54,051 bases of DNA from an uncultured Desulfovibrio sp. Lineage in GTDB: Bacteria > Desulfobacterota > Desulfovibrionia > Desulfovibrionales > Desulfovibrionaceae. The first letter of the stretch is position 1. Each line of letters opens with the position of its first letter. Below, one piece after another: positions 18,378 through 27,452 of this stretch. The notes under the pieces were generated by a model, which saw only the letters and a list, made by a program, of their open reading frames with translations, did not search any database and had not been told where the DNA came from. Made by a program: the position numbers and the translations under genes. The stretch lies in the NCBI GenBank assembly GCA_905235595.1, contig CAJOMG010000014.1, forward strand, positions 1 through 54,051. Direction: 5' to 3'.

Positions 18378-19785
18378 TCACGGCACCAATCGGGCATAAT
18401 AGCCGCGTCCATTCCGTACTATCTGCAAAAGCACCTGGCCGGACATACGGTCTCGTCTGAAGGAATGCAGCAGATCGTTCAGTACACGTATGCCTGTGGT
18501 ACCCACAGCAGTAATTCTGTCCCCCTTGCGTAAAAAAGAAGCAGGACCGTTTTGCCTGACCCCGCTCACCACTACTCCCCGAGACGTATCTGTGGCTTCA
18601 AATCCCCAGCGCTGGGCCATAAATGTACGCACGTCCTCATCACTAAAGGGTTCCGGAGTTATATTCTGCTGCACAGAATACCCTTCACGCATAATCTGCA
18701 AGCGCAAGGCAGTGCCAGGAGTCTGATTGCGTAAAATATCCAAGTAATCACGGCGTCCTCGTAATGCTACGCCGTTAATACTCTCAATCACGTCGCCAAT
18801 GCGCAGGCCGGTTCGTGCCGCTGGAGACCCGGGGTACATCCCCGTCACTAGCACTCCCCCTGCTCCTCGTAACCCTAGAGCCATGGCCATGCGTGCATCA
18901 ACCTCCTGTAGATCGAGCCCCAGCCAGAGCGGATCTACTCTTCCTGTAGACATGAGGTCTACCATGACGCGACGGGCTTTGTTTATGGGGATGGCAAAAC
19001 CGATTCCTTCAGCACGAGCATCAACTGCTGTGTTAATGCCGATCAGCACTCCCTCAAGATTAAGCAACGGTCCACCGCTGTTTCCGGGATTGATGGCCGC
19101 ATCCGTCTGGATAAGGTCGGTGAATGCCCCTTCTTTGTTGCGTATGGTACGCCCCAGGGCTGAAACCACTCCTGTGGTTACAGTATGGTTGAAACCAAAA
19201 GGATTGCCTATGGCTATGACCGTTTCACCAGGTAGAATGTCATCTGAATTGCCTAGTTGAATCGCCGGTAAACCAGCTGCCCCGCGTATTGCAAGCACAG
19301 CTATATCAAAATCAGAGTCAGCCCCTTTGACTACAGCCGGAAATTCTCTGCCATCCAGCAAATGCACCCGTACATCATCCCCGCCTGCAATCACGTGAGC
19401 ATTAGTGAGAACCAGGCCTTTACCACTGTCCACAATCACGCCCGAACCAAGGCTGACGCGCTTTTGCTGCACAGGATTATGCTGTCGGCCATTGGGAAAC
19501 CCAAAAGGATCTAGCCCCCAGAACTGCTCCAATGGAGAAACACGCTGTCCGTCAAGGCTTTTTGTACTGGTAATATTGACTACAGCCGGAGCTGTTGCCC
19601 GCACAGCCCGCACAACAGCTGTCATACCGGGGGCTTGTTGCATCAACTGCCAAGGCAGCTGGTATGGCCGTCAACAAACTACAAAAGAACGAAAAACTCA
19701 GCAGTACGCCGTGCATTTTGCCTGCCGCAACAGAAACAAAGAATGCAGGAAACGACCACCTTTTGTAGAGCTTATACGTGATCAT
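18378..19785 (-). pseudogene. HtrA/DegP-type periplasmic serine protease, N-terminal frameshift
   Basis: The main frame encodes a trypsin-like domain with the catalytic His (TNAHVIAGG), Asp (DFDIAVLAI) and Ser (GNSGGPLL), then two PDZ domains. It lacks a signal peptide. One lies in the adjacent frame: from ATG 19785 (preceded by AAGGA) a basic start and long hydrophobic stretch end in IPAALAVDA. The two frames join at a run of five G on the plus strand (19629-19633). With four, the protein would read through AVDATSPGMTAVVRAV smoothly. As written, the exported enzyme is not made unless the tract slips. It is either a homopolymer sequencing error or a slippage-prone switch. Confidence 0.8.
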
Positions 19786-19945
19786 CGTTACATTTCCTTA
19801 TCAAACAAAATTGTACATAACGTGAAGGACACCTCTTCCCTAGATACGTTGACCGATTTTCAGTCTATGGCTGGCCATATCGACATGACAGGCAGGTGTG
19901 CAGATACAATGCCAGGACGAAGAAAGATACCCTATTGGGGCGCTC

Positions 19946-19973
19946 TTGATATTTGGGGAAGTTAGCATATAAT
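19946..19973 (+). promoter_or_regulatory. Sigma-70-type promoter for the PilZ-like gene
   Basis: TTGATA at 19946-19951 and a perfect TATAAT at 19968-19973 are 16 bases apart. They lie 38 bases upstream of the chosen start codon of the next gene. Confidence 0.6.
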
Positions 19974-20010
19974 ATTTATCGAGCCTGTTAGGCCATCAGG
20001 AAATGTGATT

Positions 20011-20820
20011 ATGGTTCAGGATAATCCTTTTGCACAAGCCGCAGCGTCAGCAATTAATGTTACACTGATCTGCAGTCTTGAACGGCAGGATGGCCCTCAG
20101 AACCTGACTCTTGAGGGTGCCCTTACTGCCACAGAAACACATAACTGGCTTTTCAATGTGCAAAAGTGTGCAACATTGGCCGGCACCTGTCACCGCGCAT
20201 CAAAACAGGCAAAATTTTCTTTTCGGCTACCTGGAGAAGGTGCAGGTACAGGAGTTTCAGGTCAAGCTGACATTATTGATACAGAAGAAGACAGCGCCGG
20301 TCAAATTGCACGCCTCACTGTGCATTTTGGCCAGCCTGTATTGCGTGCCCTGCGACGCCACCCCCGTTATTCATGGAAAAGTGAATTTACACGTCTTGGT
20401 GCAATCATAGCCTCTGAACGGCCACCAGCCACGCGTGAGCAGCTCAAAGTTCTGCTGCGTGAGCATGTCATGCAAGATCCGCGTCCCCCGCTCATTCTGG
20501 ATATTGCCGCCGGAGGTGGGCGCATTTGTATGCCGGAAGACCGTGCCCGCCCTATGTTTTCAGCGGATCAGTTCTATATTTTTTTCTTTGTGCCAAGCAA
20601 GGCTGTCAAAGGTGAACAGCCCTTTGCATTTCTTTCCAAGCGGCTTGGCCGTTGTACGCAGACCTGCCCCACTGGCATTGCCATGCGTTTTATTTTTATT
20701 GCGGAGATGGACTGGAACAGTACGGCTCCCGTGCATTGGGTGAATATTGCAAGCGTTGGTTCAGAACGCCTCAAATCCTGTCTGGAGCGATATGCCGAGG
20801 ATACCTTTGTGCAGGAATAG
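20011..20820 (+). CDS. PilZ-like domain protein, possible c-di-GMP effector
   Basis: The product has about 269 residues and no signal peptide. The middle contains RALRRHPRYSW, resembling the RxxxR motif of PilZ domains. About fifty residues later comes LDIAAGGGRICMP, which resembles the D/N-x-S-x-x-G motif with Ala for Ser. The N-terminal part is beta-rich and could be a YcgR-like domain. A role in c-di-GMP-controlled motility or surface behaviour is inferred. AGGAA is eight bases before ATG 20011; a GTG at 20005 is an in-frame alternative. Confidence 0.6.
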   Translation: MVQDNPFAQAAASAINVTLICSLERQDGPQNLTLEGALTATETHNWLFNVQKCATLAGTCHRASKQAKFSFRLPGEGAGTGVSGQADIIDTEEDSAGQIARLTVHFGQPVLRALRRHPRYSWKSEFTRLGAIIASERPPATREQLKVLLREHVMQDPRPPLILDIAAGGGRICMPEDRARPMFSADQFYIFFFVPSKAVKGEQPFAFLSKRLGRCTQTCPTGIAMRFIFIAEMDWNSTAPVHWVNIASVGSERLKSCLERYAEDTFVQE

Positions 20821-20963
20821 TCGTTTCTACGCCAATATTGGCACCTTACCATTCAGCTTTTCATACAAACACACAGCCCTTACAGCACGGTCTGACTGCA
20901 ATGCCCACAGGCAGCATTGCAGCTTGATCGGGCATGGCATTGAAAAAAAAAACACGTTTTTGC

Positions 20964-20994
20964 TTGACCCTCTAGTAACTATAAGCCGTATGAC
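20964..20994 (+). promoter_or_regulatory. MerR-family-type promoter of the metal ATPase gene
   Basis: TTGACC (20964-20969) and TATGAC (20989-20994) are separated by 19 bases, the over-long spacer typical of promoters twisted open by MerR-family metal sensors such as ZntR. The spacer contains an imperfect dyad, CTCTAGT-A-ACTATAAG. The ATPase ATG is 37 bases downstream. No merR-type gene is seen in the window. Confidence 0.6.
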
Positions 20995-21030
20995 TATACG
21001 GTACTGCATTTTCCAAGGGGGCGTCGAGCC

Positions 21031-23187
21031 ATGAACATAGCACAGCAAACAATTGTCTACCACATTCCTGCCATGGATTGTCCTGTGGAGGAAGGGCTCA
21101 TCCGCAGCCGTCTGCAATCCGTACCTGGCATTATTGGCCTAGAATGCAACCTCATGAAGCGTATACTGACCGTGCACCACAATCTGTCCTCTCCTGCCCC
21201 GGTGGAGGCTGCCCTTAAGTCTATAGGCATGGAGCCGGAAGTATCGTCTACCGGTCAGCCTCATGTTCATGGTGCTGCTTCCCGTATTCCGTGGGTACGC
21301 CTGTCAGTGGCCGGAGCCTTTGCCGTATTGGCTGAGGTGCTTGATCTGTTGTGGCAGTGGCATGGCGGAAGTATGTATTCAGATGCTAACTTTTTCTCTT
21401 ATGCTCTAGAGCATGTGCCTATGCTAATGGCATCCGTAACGGCTATTGCTTTGAGTGGGCTGACCACCTACAAAAAAGGCTGGCAAGCGGTGCGCAGCGG
21501 CAGATTGAATATCAACGCGCTTATGTCTGTGGCTGTCACCGGTGCTGTGTGCATCGGGCAGTTTTCTGAAGCAGCTATGGTCATGGTGTTGTTCAATATT
21601 TCTGAAGCGATAGAAAGCTTGGCCCTCAACAGGGCGCGTAACGCCATCAGGAACTTGCTTGCCCTAGCGCCGGAGACCGCAGTTGTGGCACAGGCCGATG
21701 GCTCGTGGGCAGAGACTGATATCCGTCTTGTACCGGTGGGCAGCTGTGTACGCGTAAATCCTGGTGAAAAAATTGCCTTGGATGGTGTGCTGGCCTCGGG
21801 ACACTCAACTGTTGACCAGTCCCCAATCACCGGAGAAAGCCTGCCTGTGGAAAAATGTATCGGTGACGCAGTCTATGCGGGAACGATCAATACTTCAGGC
21901 TCTTTCGAGTTTACAACAACTGCCAGAGCTACAGAAACAACACTGGCGCGTATTATTCATGCCGTTGAGGATGCACAGGCAAGCCGTGCCCCCATGCAGC
22001 GTGTTGTGGACGCCTTTGCCAGTTACTACACGCCTGCCATTTTTGCTATTGCTCTGCTCACGGCTCTTGTGTCACCTCTGGCGCTGGACTGGTCATGGGG
22101 ACATGCCGTCTACACGGCCTTGGTACTACTGGTTATCGGTTGCCCGTGCGCACTTGTTATTTCCACACCGGTGAGCATTGTTGGCGGCATGACCGCGGCC
22201 ACTCGCCACGGCATACTCATCAAGGGGGGGATGTTTCTGGAGCTTGGACGCAAATTGGAAATTCTGGCTCTGGATAAGACAGGTACCATTACCAGTGGTA
22301 AGCCATGCCTGACCGATGTTATCCCCCTTGGGGCAATGGATACCACCCGCATGATCACACTGGCCGCTGGGCTTGCTGCACGTTCCGACCATCCCGTTTC
22401 CAAGGCCATTGCGGCAAATGCTGCCGAACAGGGCATCTCTCCAATGGATGTGAAGGATTTTTCCGCCATATTTGGGCGTGGCGTGAGCGGCGTTATCAAC
22501 GATGAGCACTGGTATCTTGGTAATGGTAAACTCGCTGAAGAACTTGGTTGCCCGACGCATGACTTTGGAGAACGTATACAAGCCCTGGAACATGAAGGAA
22601 AAACAGTGAGTTTACTGCTGGGACGAGAAGGCATTGCTGGGCTTTTTGCCGTGGCGGACACGGTTAGGCAAAGCAGTATCTCAGCCTTGCGTGAACTGAA
22701 AAAATTGCATGTGCGCACTGTCATGCTCACTGGCGACAATGCGCACATTGCCTCAGCCATTGCCCGTCAGGCAGGTGTGCCCGATGTGCACAGTTCTCTG
22801 CTTCCTGAAGACAAACTGCGTGTTGTGGAAGATTTAGAATCTCAAGGGCACGTTGTGGGTATGGTGGGTGATGGCATTAATGATGCACCGGCTCTGGCCC
22901 GTGCCCATATTGGTTTTGCCATGGCAGGTGGCGGCACAGATGTGGCAATAGAAACTGCCGATGTTGCGTTGATGGATGATGATTTGCGCAAAATTCCACA
23001 TTTCATCCATCTTTCACGCGTTACTTGGGCCATTCTGCTGCAGAATGTGATACTTGCTCTGGGCATGAAGGCCCTGTTCTTTGCCCTGACATTTACGGGG
23101 CATGTAACCATGTGGATGGCTGTTTTTGCCGATGTGGGCACATGTCTGATGGCGGTTGCCAACGGCCTGCGTACGATGCGGCTATAA
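21031..23187 (+). CDS. zntA: Zn/Cd/Pb-exporting P1B-type ATPase
   Basis: This 718-residue membrane pump expels divalent soft metals. An N-terminal heavy-metal-binding domain carries MDCPVEE (Cys 17), a single-Cys form seen in some ZntA proteins. The membrane motif CPCALVISTP (first Cys about residue 371) and phosphorylation motif DKTGT (Asp about 415) follow. HP (SDHPVSKAI) and the hinge MVGDGINDAPAL are present. The CPC with the following membrane region favours Zn2+/Cd2+/Pb2+ over Cu+. A MerR-type promoter precedes the gene. An exporter here and a znuABC importer downstream indicate a zinc-homeostasis neighbourhood. Confidence 0.88.
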   Translation: MNIAQQTIVYHIPAMDCPVEEGLIRSRLQSVPGIIGLECNLMKRILTVHHNLSSPAPVEAALKSIGMEPEVSSTGQPHVHGAASRIPWVRLSVAGAFAVLAEVLDLLWQWHGGSMYSDANFFSYALEHVPMLMASVTAIALSGLTTYKKGWQAVRSGRLNINALMSVAVTGAVCIGQFSEAAMVMVLFNISEAIESLALNRARNAIRNLLALAPETAVVAQADGSWAETDIRLVPVGSCVRVNPGEKIALDGVLASGHSTVDQSPITGESLPVEKCIGDAVYAGTINTSGSFEFTTTARATETTLARIIHAVEDAQASRAPMQRVVDAFASYYTPAIFAIALLTALVSPLALDWSWGHAVYTALVLLVIGCPCALVISTPVSIVGGMTAATRHGILIKGGMFLELGRKLEILALDKTGTITSGKPCLTDVIPLGAMDTTRMITLAAGLAARSDHPVSKAIAANAAEQGISPMDVKDFSAIFGRGVSGVINDEHWYLGNGKLAEELGCPTHDFGERIQALEHEGKTVSLLLGREGIAGLFAVADTVRQSSISALRELKKLHVRTVMLTGDNAHIASAIARQAGVPDVHSSLLPEDKLRVVEDLESQGHVVGMVGDGINDAPALARAHIGFAMAGGGTDVAIETADVALMDDDLRKIPHFIHLSRVTWAILLQNVILALGMKALFFALTFTGHVTMWMAVFADVGTCLMAVANGLRTMRL

Positions 23188-23263
23188 CGTACATCGCAAG
23201 CGCCAGAGAGGATTCGTGGCTCTAACTTTGGGGCCATGGACTGACTCAGCCCAAAAACTGCAG

Positions 23264-23288
23264 TATGTTGTGCTGTATGCACAACATA
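23264..23288. promoter_or_regulatory. Perfect 10-bp inverted repeat upstream of the Nim-like gene
   Basis: TATGTTGTGC (23264-23273) and GCACAACATA (23279-23288) flank a five-base centre. The repeat ends 32 bases before the start codon of the flavoprotein gene, a good place for a repressor or redox-sensor operator. No T-run follows, so it is unlikely to be the zntA terminator, though the hairpin could mark the 3' end of that mRNA. Confidence 0.5.
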
Positions 23289-23320
23289 TCCCAACAGCCA
23301 GGCGAATACTGGAGTGTCAT

Positions 23321-23824
23321 ATGCCTTTCAGAGAACTGCGGCGAAAAAAACAGCAACTGTCCGAAACAACCTGTCATGCCATGCTCGAGCGTGGCACCTC
23401 CGGTGTTTTGGCTGTTGCGGGTGATGACGGCTATCCCTATGCCGTACCACTTAGTTATGTATATGATGGAGAAAAAATTTTTTTCCATTGTGCCCTTGAA
23501 GGCCATAAGCTGGATGCTATCCGCCGTAATGACAGGGTTTCCTTTTGCGTTGTTGATCGGGATAACGTGCAACCCCAGACCTATACCACGCATTTTGCCA
23601 GTGTCATTGTATTTGGTCGGGCCCGTGTAGTTGAAGATGTGACAGCTAAACGTCACGCCCTGGAGAAACTGGCGGCGCGCTACGCGCCTGACGATGAGGA
23701 AGGCCGTACACGAGAGATTGAGCGTCTGTTCAGTAGGGTTTGTATAGTGGAGCTGGTCATTGAGCACATGTGCGGAAAGCAGGCCAGAGAACTGATAGGG
23801 CAAAGTTCAGCACTGCATAGTTAG
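23321..23824 (+). CDS. Pyridoxamine 5'-phosphate oxidase-fold flavoprotein, Nim (5-nitroimidazole reductase) like
   Basis: The 167-residue protein has the split-barrel FMN-binding pattern of NimA relatives: FRELRRKKQQLSETTCHAMLERGTSGVLAV, then GYPYAVPLSYVYDGEKIFFHCALEGHKLDAIRRNDRVSFCVVD. Some members reduce nitroimidazole drugs, but many are general flavin- or heme-binding proteins. Resistance cannot be claimed from sequence. GGAG is six bases before ATG 23321; the frame is open far upstream into zntA, which I reject. Its 3' end overlaps the convergent znuB by four bases. Confidence 0.75.
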   Translation: MPFRELRRKKQQLSETTCHAMLERGTSGVLAVAGDDGYPYAVPLSYVYDGEKIFFHCALEGHKLDAIRRNDRVSFCVVDRDNVQPQTYTTHFASVIVFGRARVVEDVTAKRHALEKLAARYAPDDEEGRTREIERLFSRVCIVELVIEHMCGKQARELIGQSSALHS

Positions 23825-24681
23825 GCATGTCGCGTTGCGGCTCTCGGTGCCACAAGGCTCAGGGCAAACCAACAGCATGCCACCAGGATGACGGTGGCCC
23901 CACTAGATGTGGACAGCCATTCTTGGGCGGACAGGACAAGCCCTGCAAAGGCGGAAGAAAGCCCTACCAGAAGTGCCCACCAGAACATACCTCCGGCAGA
24001 ACGTGCCAGATTGCGTGCCGTCGCAGCGGGAACGATAAGAAGGGCTGTCACCAGCAGCACGCCCACCGCCCACACGGAAAACATGACGACCAGCGCCAGA
24101 AGCCCGGCAAATGCATATTGCCACAGGGCTACGCGTATGCCAAGAGATCGGGCCATGACTGGGTTGAGTGCTATGAGCAGCAGGCGGTTGTAGCCTGCAA
24201 TCTGAAAGAGCAGCAAAACTACAAAGAGCACTGACAGAAATGTTATTTCACCCTCAGTGATGGTGAGAAGGTCGCCATAGAGAAAAAGCTGCATGTCGCG
24301 CGCTATGCCTTCAGCGCGGCTGACAACTGCCAGGCCGAAGGCCACTACGGCTGAAAAGGCAATGCCAATGACAGTATCTGCCGAGAGCGAACTCTTACGA
24401 CGCACGGCCACAATGCCGAGACCTACCAGCACGCCGAAAAGTGGCATGGAAACACGGGGTGGCACGGCAAGCAGCAATCCCAGTGCCACGCCGGCAAAGG
24501 CTGCATGCCCTATGGCGTCTGAAAAAAAAGCCATACGAAAGTTAATCACTTCCACCCCAAGCGCTGAAGCCATGGGGGCCAGCAACAACATGCCCAACAT
24601 CGCCTGTTGCATGAAACGCATCTGCAGGCAGTCCAGTGGAATCAGGGAAATCAGGCTGTACATTGGCGAAAAATCAGGCAT
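23821..24681 (-). CDS. znuB: Zinc/manganese ABC transporter permease, ZnuB type
   Basis: The inner-membrane permease (286 residues) has eight or nine hydrophobic helices and the family motif FFSDAIGHAAFAGVALGLLL near residue 50. LSADTVIGIAFSAVVAFGLAVVSR follows. The start at 24681 is set by GAGGAG six bases away; an in-frame ATG at 24717 lies inside znuC. It overlaps the end of znuC by eight bases, so translation is coupled. Confidence 0.85.
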   Translation of the reverse strand: MPDFSPMYSLISLIPLDCLQMRFMQQAMLGMLLLAPMASALGVEVINFRMAFFSDAIGHAAFAGVALGLLLAVPPRVSMPLFGVLVGLGIVAVRRKSSLSADTVIGIAFSAVVAFGLAVVSRAEGIARDMQLFLYGDLLTITEGEITFLSVLFVVLLLFQIAGYNRLLLIALNPVMARSLGIRVALWQYAFAGLLALVVMFSVWAVGVLLVTALLIVPAATARNLARSAGGMFWWALLVGLSSAFAGLVLSAQEWLSTSSGATVILVACCWFALSLVAPRAATRHA

Positions 24682-25564
24682 GATTCTCCTCTTCTTCCCG
24701 GGCATGTTGTATTGCATGACTTATGATTTTTTGACCAAGCACAGGAGAAAATGAGCATCCTTGGCCATCATCTGCCACTTCATTGACGGCACCGCACAAG
24801 GGGCAACCTGGTGCGCTAGGATCGCACTGGTCAGGATAGAGATGGATGGGTACGCCAAAAAGCTGCATAAGCAGACGTGATGTCAATGTGGTGCGCGGTG
24901 CTCCACTGGCACATACTGATTTGTTAATGCAGATGACGTGCGTGGCATAGTGCGCTACCAGAGGTAAATTATGGCTGACCATAATCTGGGTGAATCCGCG
25001 TTCGCGTCTTGCAGCATCGAGTAATTCCCAAAACAGACGCTCACCACGTACATCCACACCGGCTTCTGGTTCATCAAGAATGAGCAGTTCCGGCTCGTGC
25101 CCAAGGGCGCTTGCCAAAAGTACGCGACGTAGTTCTCCGCCGGAAAGATCGCCCATACGTCGTGATGCAAGATGTTCTGCCCGAACCAGCGAGAGCAGGC
25201 GCTTGGCATCTTGTACCGCGGTTGCGCACATGCCAAGCCACAGGGGACGTCGCTGGCGGTGCAGGGTAAGAAATTCATCTACGCGCAGGGGAAGGCCTTT
25301 GTCCAGTGCGAGCAGCTGGGGGACATAGGCTGTGCGCGGCAAAAGCTTTCCATCGGAGAAGATGATACGCCCCGTATAGCTCTGTTCTGCAAGCAGGCAC
25401 ATGAGCAGTGTTGTCTTGCCAGCGCCATTGGGTCCAACAAGCACAGTGCTGCCACCGGCAGGAGCCTTGGCGCAGATATCATCCAGGATAACACGCTTTC
25501 CAATGTGTACCTGTACATGCTCGAAGCACACCGATGGCGCATGCTGCGAATTAGTTGTTTCCAA
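24674..25564 (-). CDS. znuC: Zinc/manganese ABC transporter ATPase, ZnuC type, with Cys-rich C-terminal extension
   Basis: The ATPase has Walker A VGPNGAGKTTLL, signature DLSGGELRRVLLASAL and Walker B LLILDEPEAGVD. The open frame runs far upstream inside znuA; the real start must be near the znuA stop. I give TTG 25564, which overlaps znuA by 14 bases; GTG 25531 is an alternative. Neither has a clear ribosome site, which fits translational coupling. After the ATPase core an extension of about 50 residues contains CDPSAPGCPLCGAV and a further Cys, a possible metal-binding knuckle not usual in ZnuC. Confidence 0.8.
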   Translation of the reverse strand: METTNSQHAPSVCFEHVQVHIGKRVILDDICAKAPAGGSTVLVGPNGAGKTTLLMCLLAEQSYTGRIIFSDGKLLPRTAYVPQLLALDKGLPLRVDEFLTLHRQRRPLWLGMCATAVQDAKRLLSLVRAEHLASRRMGDLSGGELRRVLLASALGHEPELLILDEPEAGVDVRGERLFWELLDAARRERGFTQIMVSHNLPLVAHYATHVICINKSVCASGAPRTTLTSRLLMQLFGVPIHLYPDQCDPSAPGCPLCGAVNEVADDGQGCSFSPVLGQKIISHAIQHAREEEENHA

Positions 25565-26465
25565 GGTGCTGTTCGAGCAGTTGGCAGTTTTTTTCCATGA
25601 CATGTTCGTAATAGCCTGAGGGCGCATCCTTCGGCCCAGAAGCCGCGGAATCCAGCAGCACAACAGGAATGGCCGTTTCTGCTGCAAGCACGCGCAATGG
25701 TTTGTCTGAATATTGGGCTTCACCGATGAGCAGTGCCGGGCGATGCTCTTTGCATTGTCGTATGAGCTCAAGCAGGCGCGCTGCCGAGGGCTGCACGTCT
25801 TCGTTCTCCTGAATGACAGCCGCAAGGTGCAGGTCGGCATCGCGAACAAAATAGGCCATGCCGTCGTGCAATAAGACCACATTCTTGTTCTTTGCTCTGG
25901 TGCCAAGCGTAGCCAAGCGTTTGCCCAGCGCTTCCAAACGTTGGGCATAGGCTTCAGCCGTGGCCAGACTTATACCTGCGGCGTCAGGAGAAGCCTTTGC
26001 CAACGCTTTGCCGATGGTGCGTGCCATGGCCGCAGCCTGCATGGGGCTCGTAAAGGCGTGAGCATTGACACCATGAATATGGCTTGCATGCCCATGATGG
26101 TGTACTGCCTGAAGCACTGCCACATTAGCGCTGCTGTCAATAATAGTGACGTTTTTCAAGTTTGCCATGGCATGTTCCATAAAGCTTTCTATGCCAAGTC
26201 CATTGATAACCACAATCTGAGCCTCAGCCAGTTTGCGCATATCACGTGGACTCAAGGCATATTCATGCGGACAGCCAGTTTGCGCAGGAATAAGCAAATC
26301 CACATGTACTCCGGGGCAAGAACGTGTCACTTCGCTCGTCAGAAGATAAACAGGATATGTCGTGGCCAATACACGCACGGCATCTGCTGCTGCGGCGCAT
26401 GTGCCCCCACACATGGTCAGCGCCATGAAGATTGCCCCAGTCAGGGCACGCGGCCATGTTTTCAT
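25551..26465 (-). CDS. znuA: Periplasmic zinc-binding protein, ZnuA type
   Basis: This 304-residue cluster A-I binding protein has a signal peptide (MKTWPRALTGAIFMALTM to CAAAADA). TTYPVYLLTSEV is the first family strand, and HEYALSPRDMRKLAEAQIVVINGLGIESF supplies the metal His. The His-rich loop HHHGHASHIHG is typical of zinc rather than manganese proteins. AAGGAG is nine bases before the ATG. It heads the znuABC operon on the minus strand. Confidence 0.88.
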   Translation of the reverse strand: MKTWPRALTGAIFMALTMCGGTCAAAADAVRVLATTYPVYLLTSEVTRSCPGVHVDLLIPAQTGCPHEYALSPRDMRKLAEAQIVVINGLGIESFMEHAMANLKNVTIIDSSANVAVLQAVHHHGHASHIHGVNAHAFTSPMQAAAMARTIGKALAKASPDAAGISLATAEAYAQRLEALGKRLATLGTRAKNKNVVLLHDGMAYFVRDADLHLAAVIQENEDVQPSAARLLELIRQCKEHRPALLIGEAQYSDKPLRVLAAETAIPVVLLDSAASGPKDAPSGYYEHVMEKNCQLLEQHLGNN

Positions 26466-26556
26466 ATATCAGGACTCCTTTGCTGTACCTGCCAAACCTT
26501 TTTAAGTATGAGCAGATGCAGCATCTTTTCACCAATGCTGCCATTACAGAGCAAGC

Positions 26557-26586
26557 TACATAAAGTCTGGGCAGAGCCTGTGTCAA
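26557..26586 (-). promoter_or_regulatory. Sigma-70-type promoter for znuABC
   Basis: On the minus strand TTGACA (26586-26581) and TATGTA (26562-26557) are 18 bases apart. The leader contains the perfect palindrome GATGCAGCATC at 26515-26525, which could be an operator, but I cannot match it confidently to a Zur box. Confidence 0.5.
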
Positions 26587-26702
26587 GGATGACAATGACT
26601 TGATTTTTACTTCTACAGGTCATAACTTAAATACTTTGTATATCTACGGCAAAAAACAAACCTCAACGGGTCTGTCCTTGTCCTGTGTCTTGTGGAGCAT
26701 GC

Positions 26703-27452
26703 GTGCGCACTCTGCTGTGTAGTCTTCTGTTTGTCGCTGTGCTTGTGTGCACGAGCCTTGCCGGTGATGTAGATAGTGGCCCTCCTCCCTCTGGCCAGGA
26801 TACTGCACAAACGTCTCAGCCTGTGTCTGTCAATCCTGTAGCGTCTGACAAAACATCTTCCACTAGTGGTGGCGAGCGCAGTCTGCCCCCACTGCGCGTG
26901 CTCATTACCTCTCCCTTCGGACCTCGAGCCATGCCGGGCTGGCTTGGCCGTGGTGGCAAGCCTCTACGTATGCATAATGGCATAGACATTCGCGCCAGAA
27001 TGGACTGGCCGGTGGTGGCCTTCAAAGCCGGTACTGTTTGGCACGCAGGGCCCCACGGTGCTCTTGGACTTACAGTAATTGTGCAGCAAGTCGATGGTAT
27101 GAAGGCTTATTACGGGCACCTCGGCAAAATACTGGTCAAGGTGGGACAGTATGTGACAGAGGGAACACCTGTGGGACATGTGGGCTGCACAGGAAGAACC
27201 ACCGGTGCACACCTGCATTTTGGCCTGCACAATGACCAAGGCGTTTCAGTGGACCCTCTGCCCTTTCTGAACAAGACGGAACAATTGCTGTGTCCCGCTC
27301 CTGATCAGATTCCAGATGTGCTGGAGGCTCAGTCATGCGGCGGTGCTGTGATACGCGGGCGCAACGGCCTGCCCATACGCCTGAACCGCAGCCTGCTGCG
27401 CCGGTTGGACAGTTATACGCCTCCACCTATTCCCTCTTGGGGAAACAAATAG
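26703..27452 (+). CDS. Secreted M23 (LytM-type) metallopeptidase
   Basis: The 249-residue exported protein probably cleaves peptidoglycan cross-links or acts in division or envelope control. From GTG 26703 a signal peptide is clear (MRTLLCSLLFVAVLVCTSLAG). A Ser/Thr/Pro-rich linker follows, then the LytM domain with HNGIDIRA (H-x3-D) and HLHFGL (H-x-H), so both zinc-binding motifs are intact. I chose GTG 26703 because GGAG is six bases before it; an in-frame GTG at 26685 would add six residues. It diverges from znuA. Confidence 0.85.
   Translation: MRTLLCSLLFVAVLVCTSLAGDVDSGPPPSGQDTAQTSQPVSVNPVASDKTSSTSGGERSLPPLRVLITSPFGPRAMPGWLGRGGKPLRMHNGIDIRARMDWPVVAFKAGTVWHAGPHGALGLTVIVQQVDGMKAYYGHLGKILVKVGQYVTEGTPVGHVGCTGRTTGAHLHFGLHNDQGVSVDPLPFLNKTEQLLCPAPDQIPDVLEAQSCGGAVIRGRNGLPIRLNRSLLRRLDSYTPPPIPSWGNK

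Noticed and set aside
19405..19965. 186-codon frame overlapping the protease N-terminus
   Set aside because: It runs against the htrA/degP gene and its product has low complexity and no family signature. The signal peptide on the other strand is much better supported.
24682..25948. Full 424-codon frame for znuC
   Set aside because: Its first 130 or so codons overlap znuA in another frame and have no ABC features. ATPase similarity begins only near the znuA stop.
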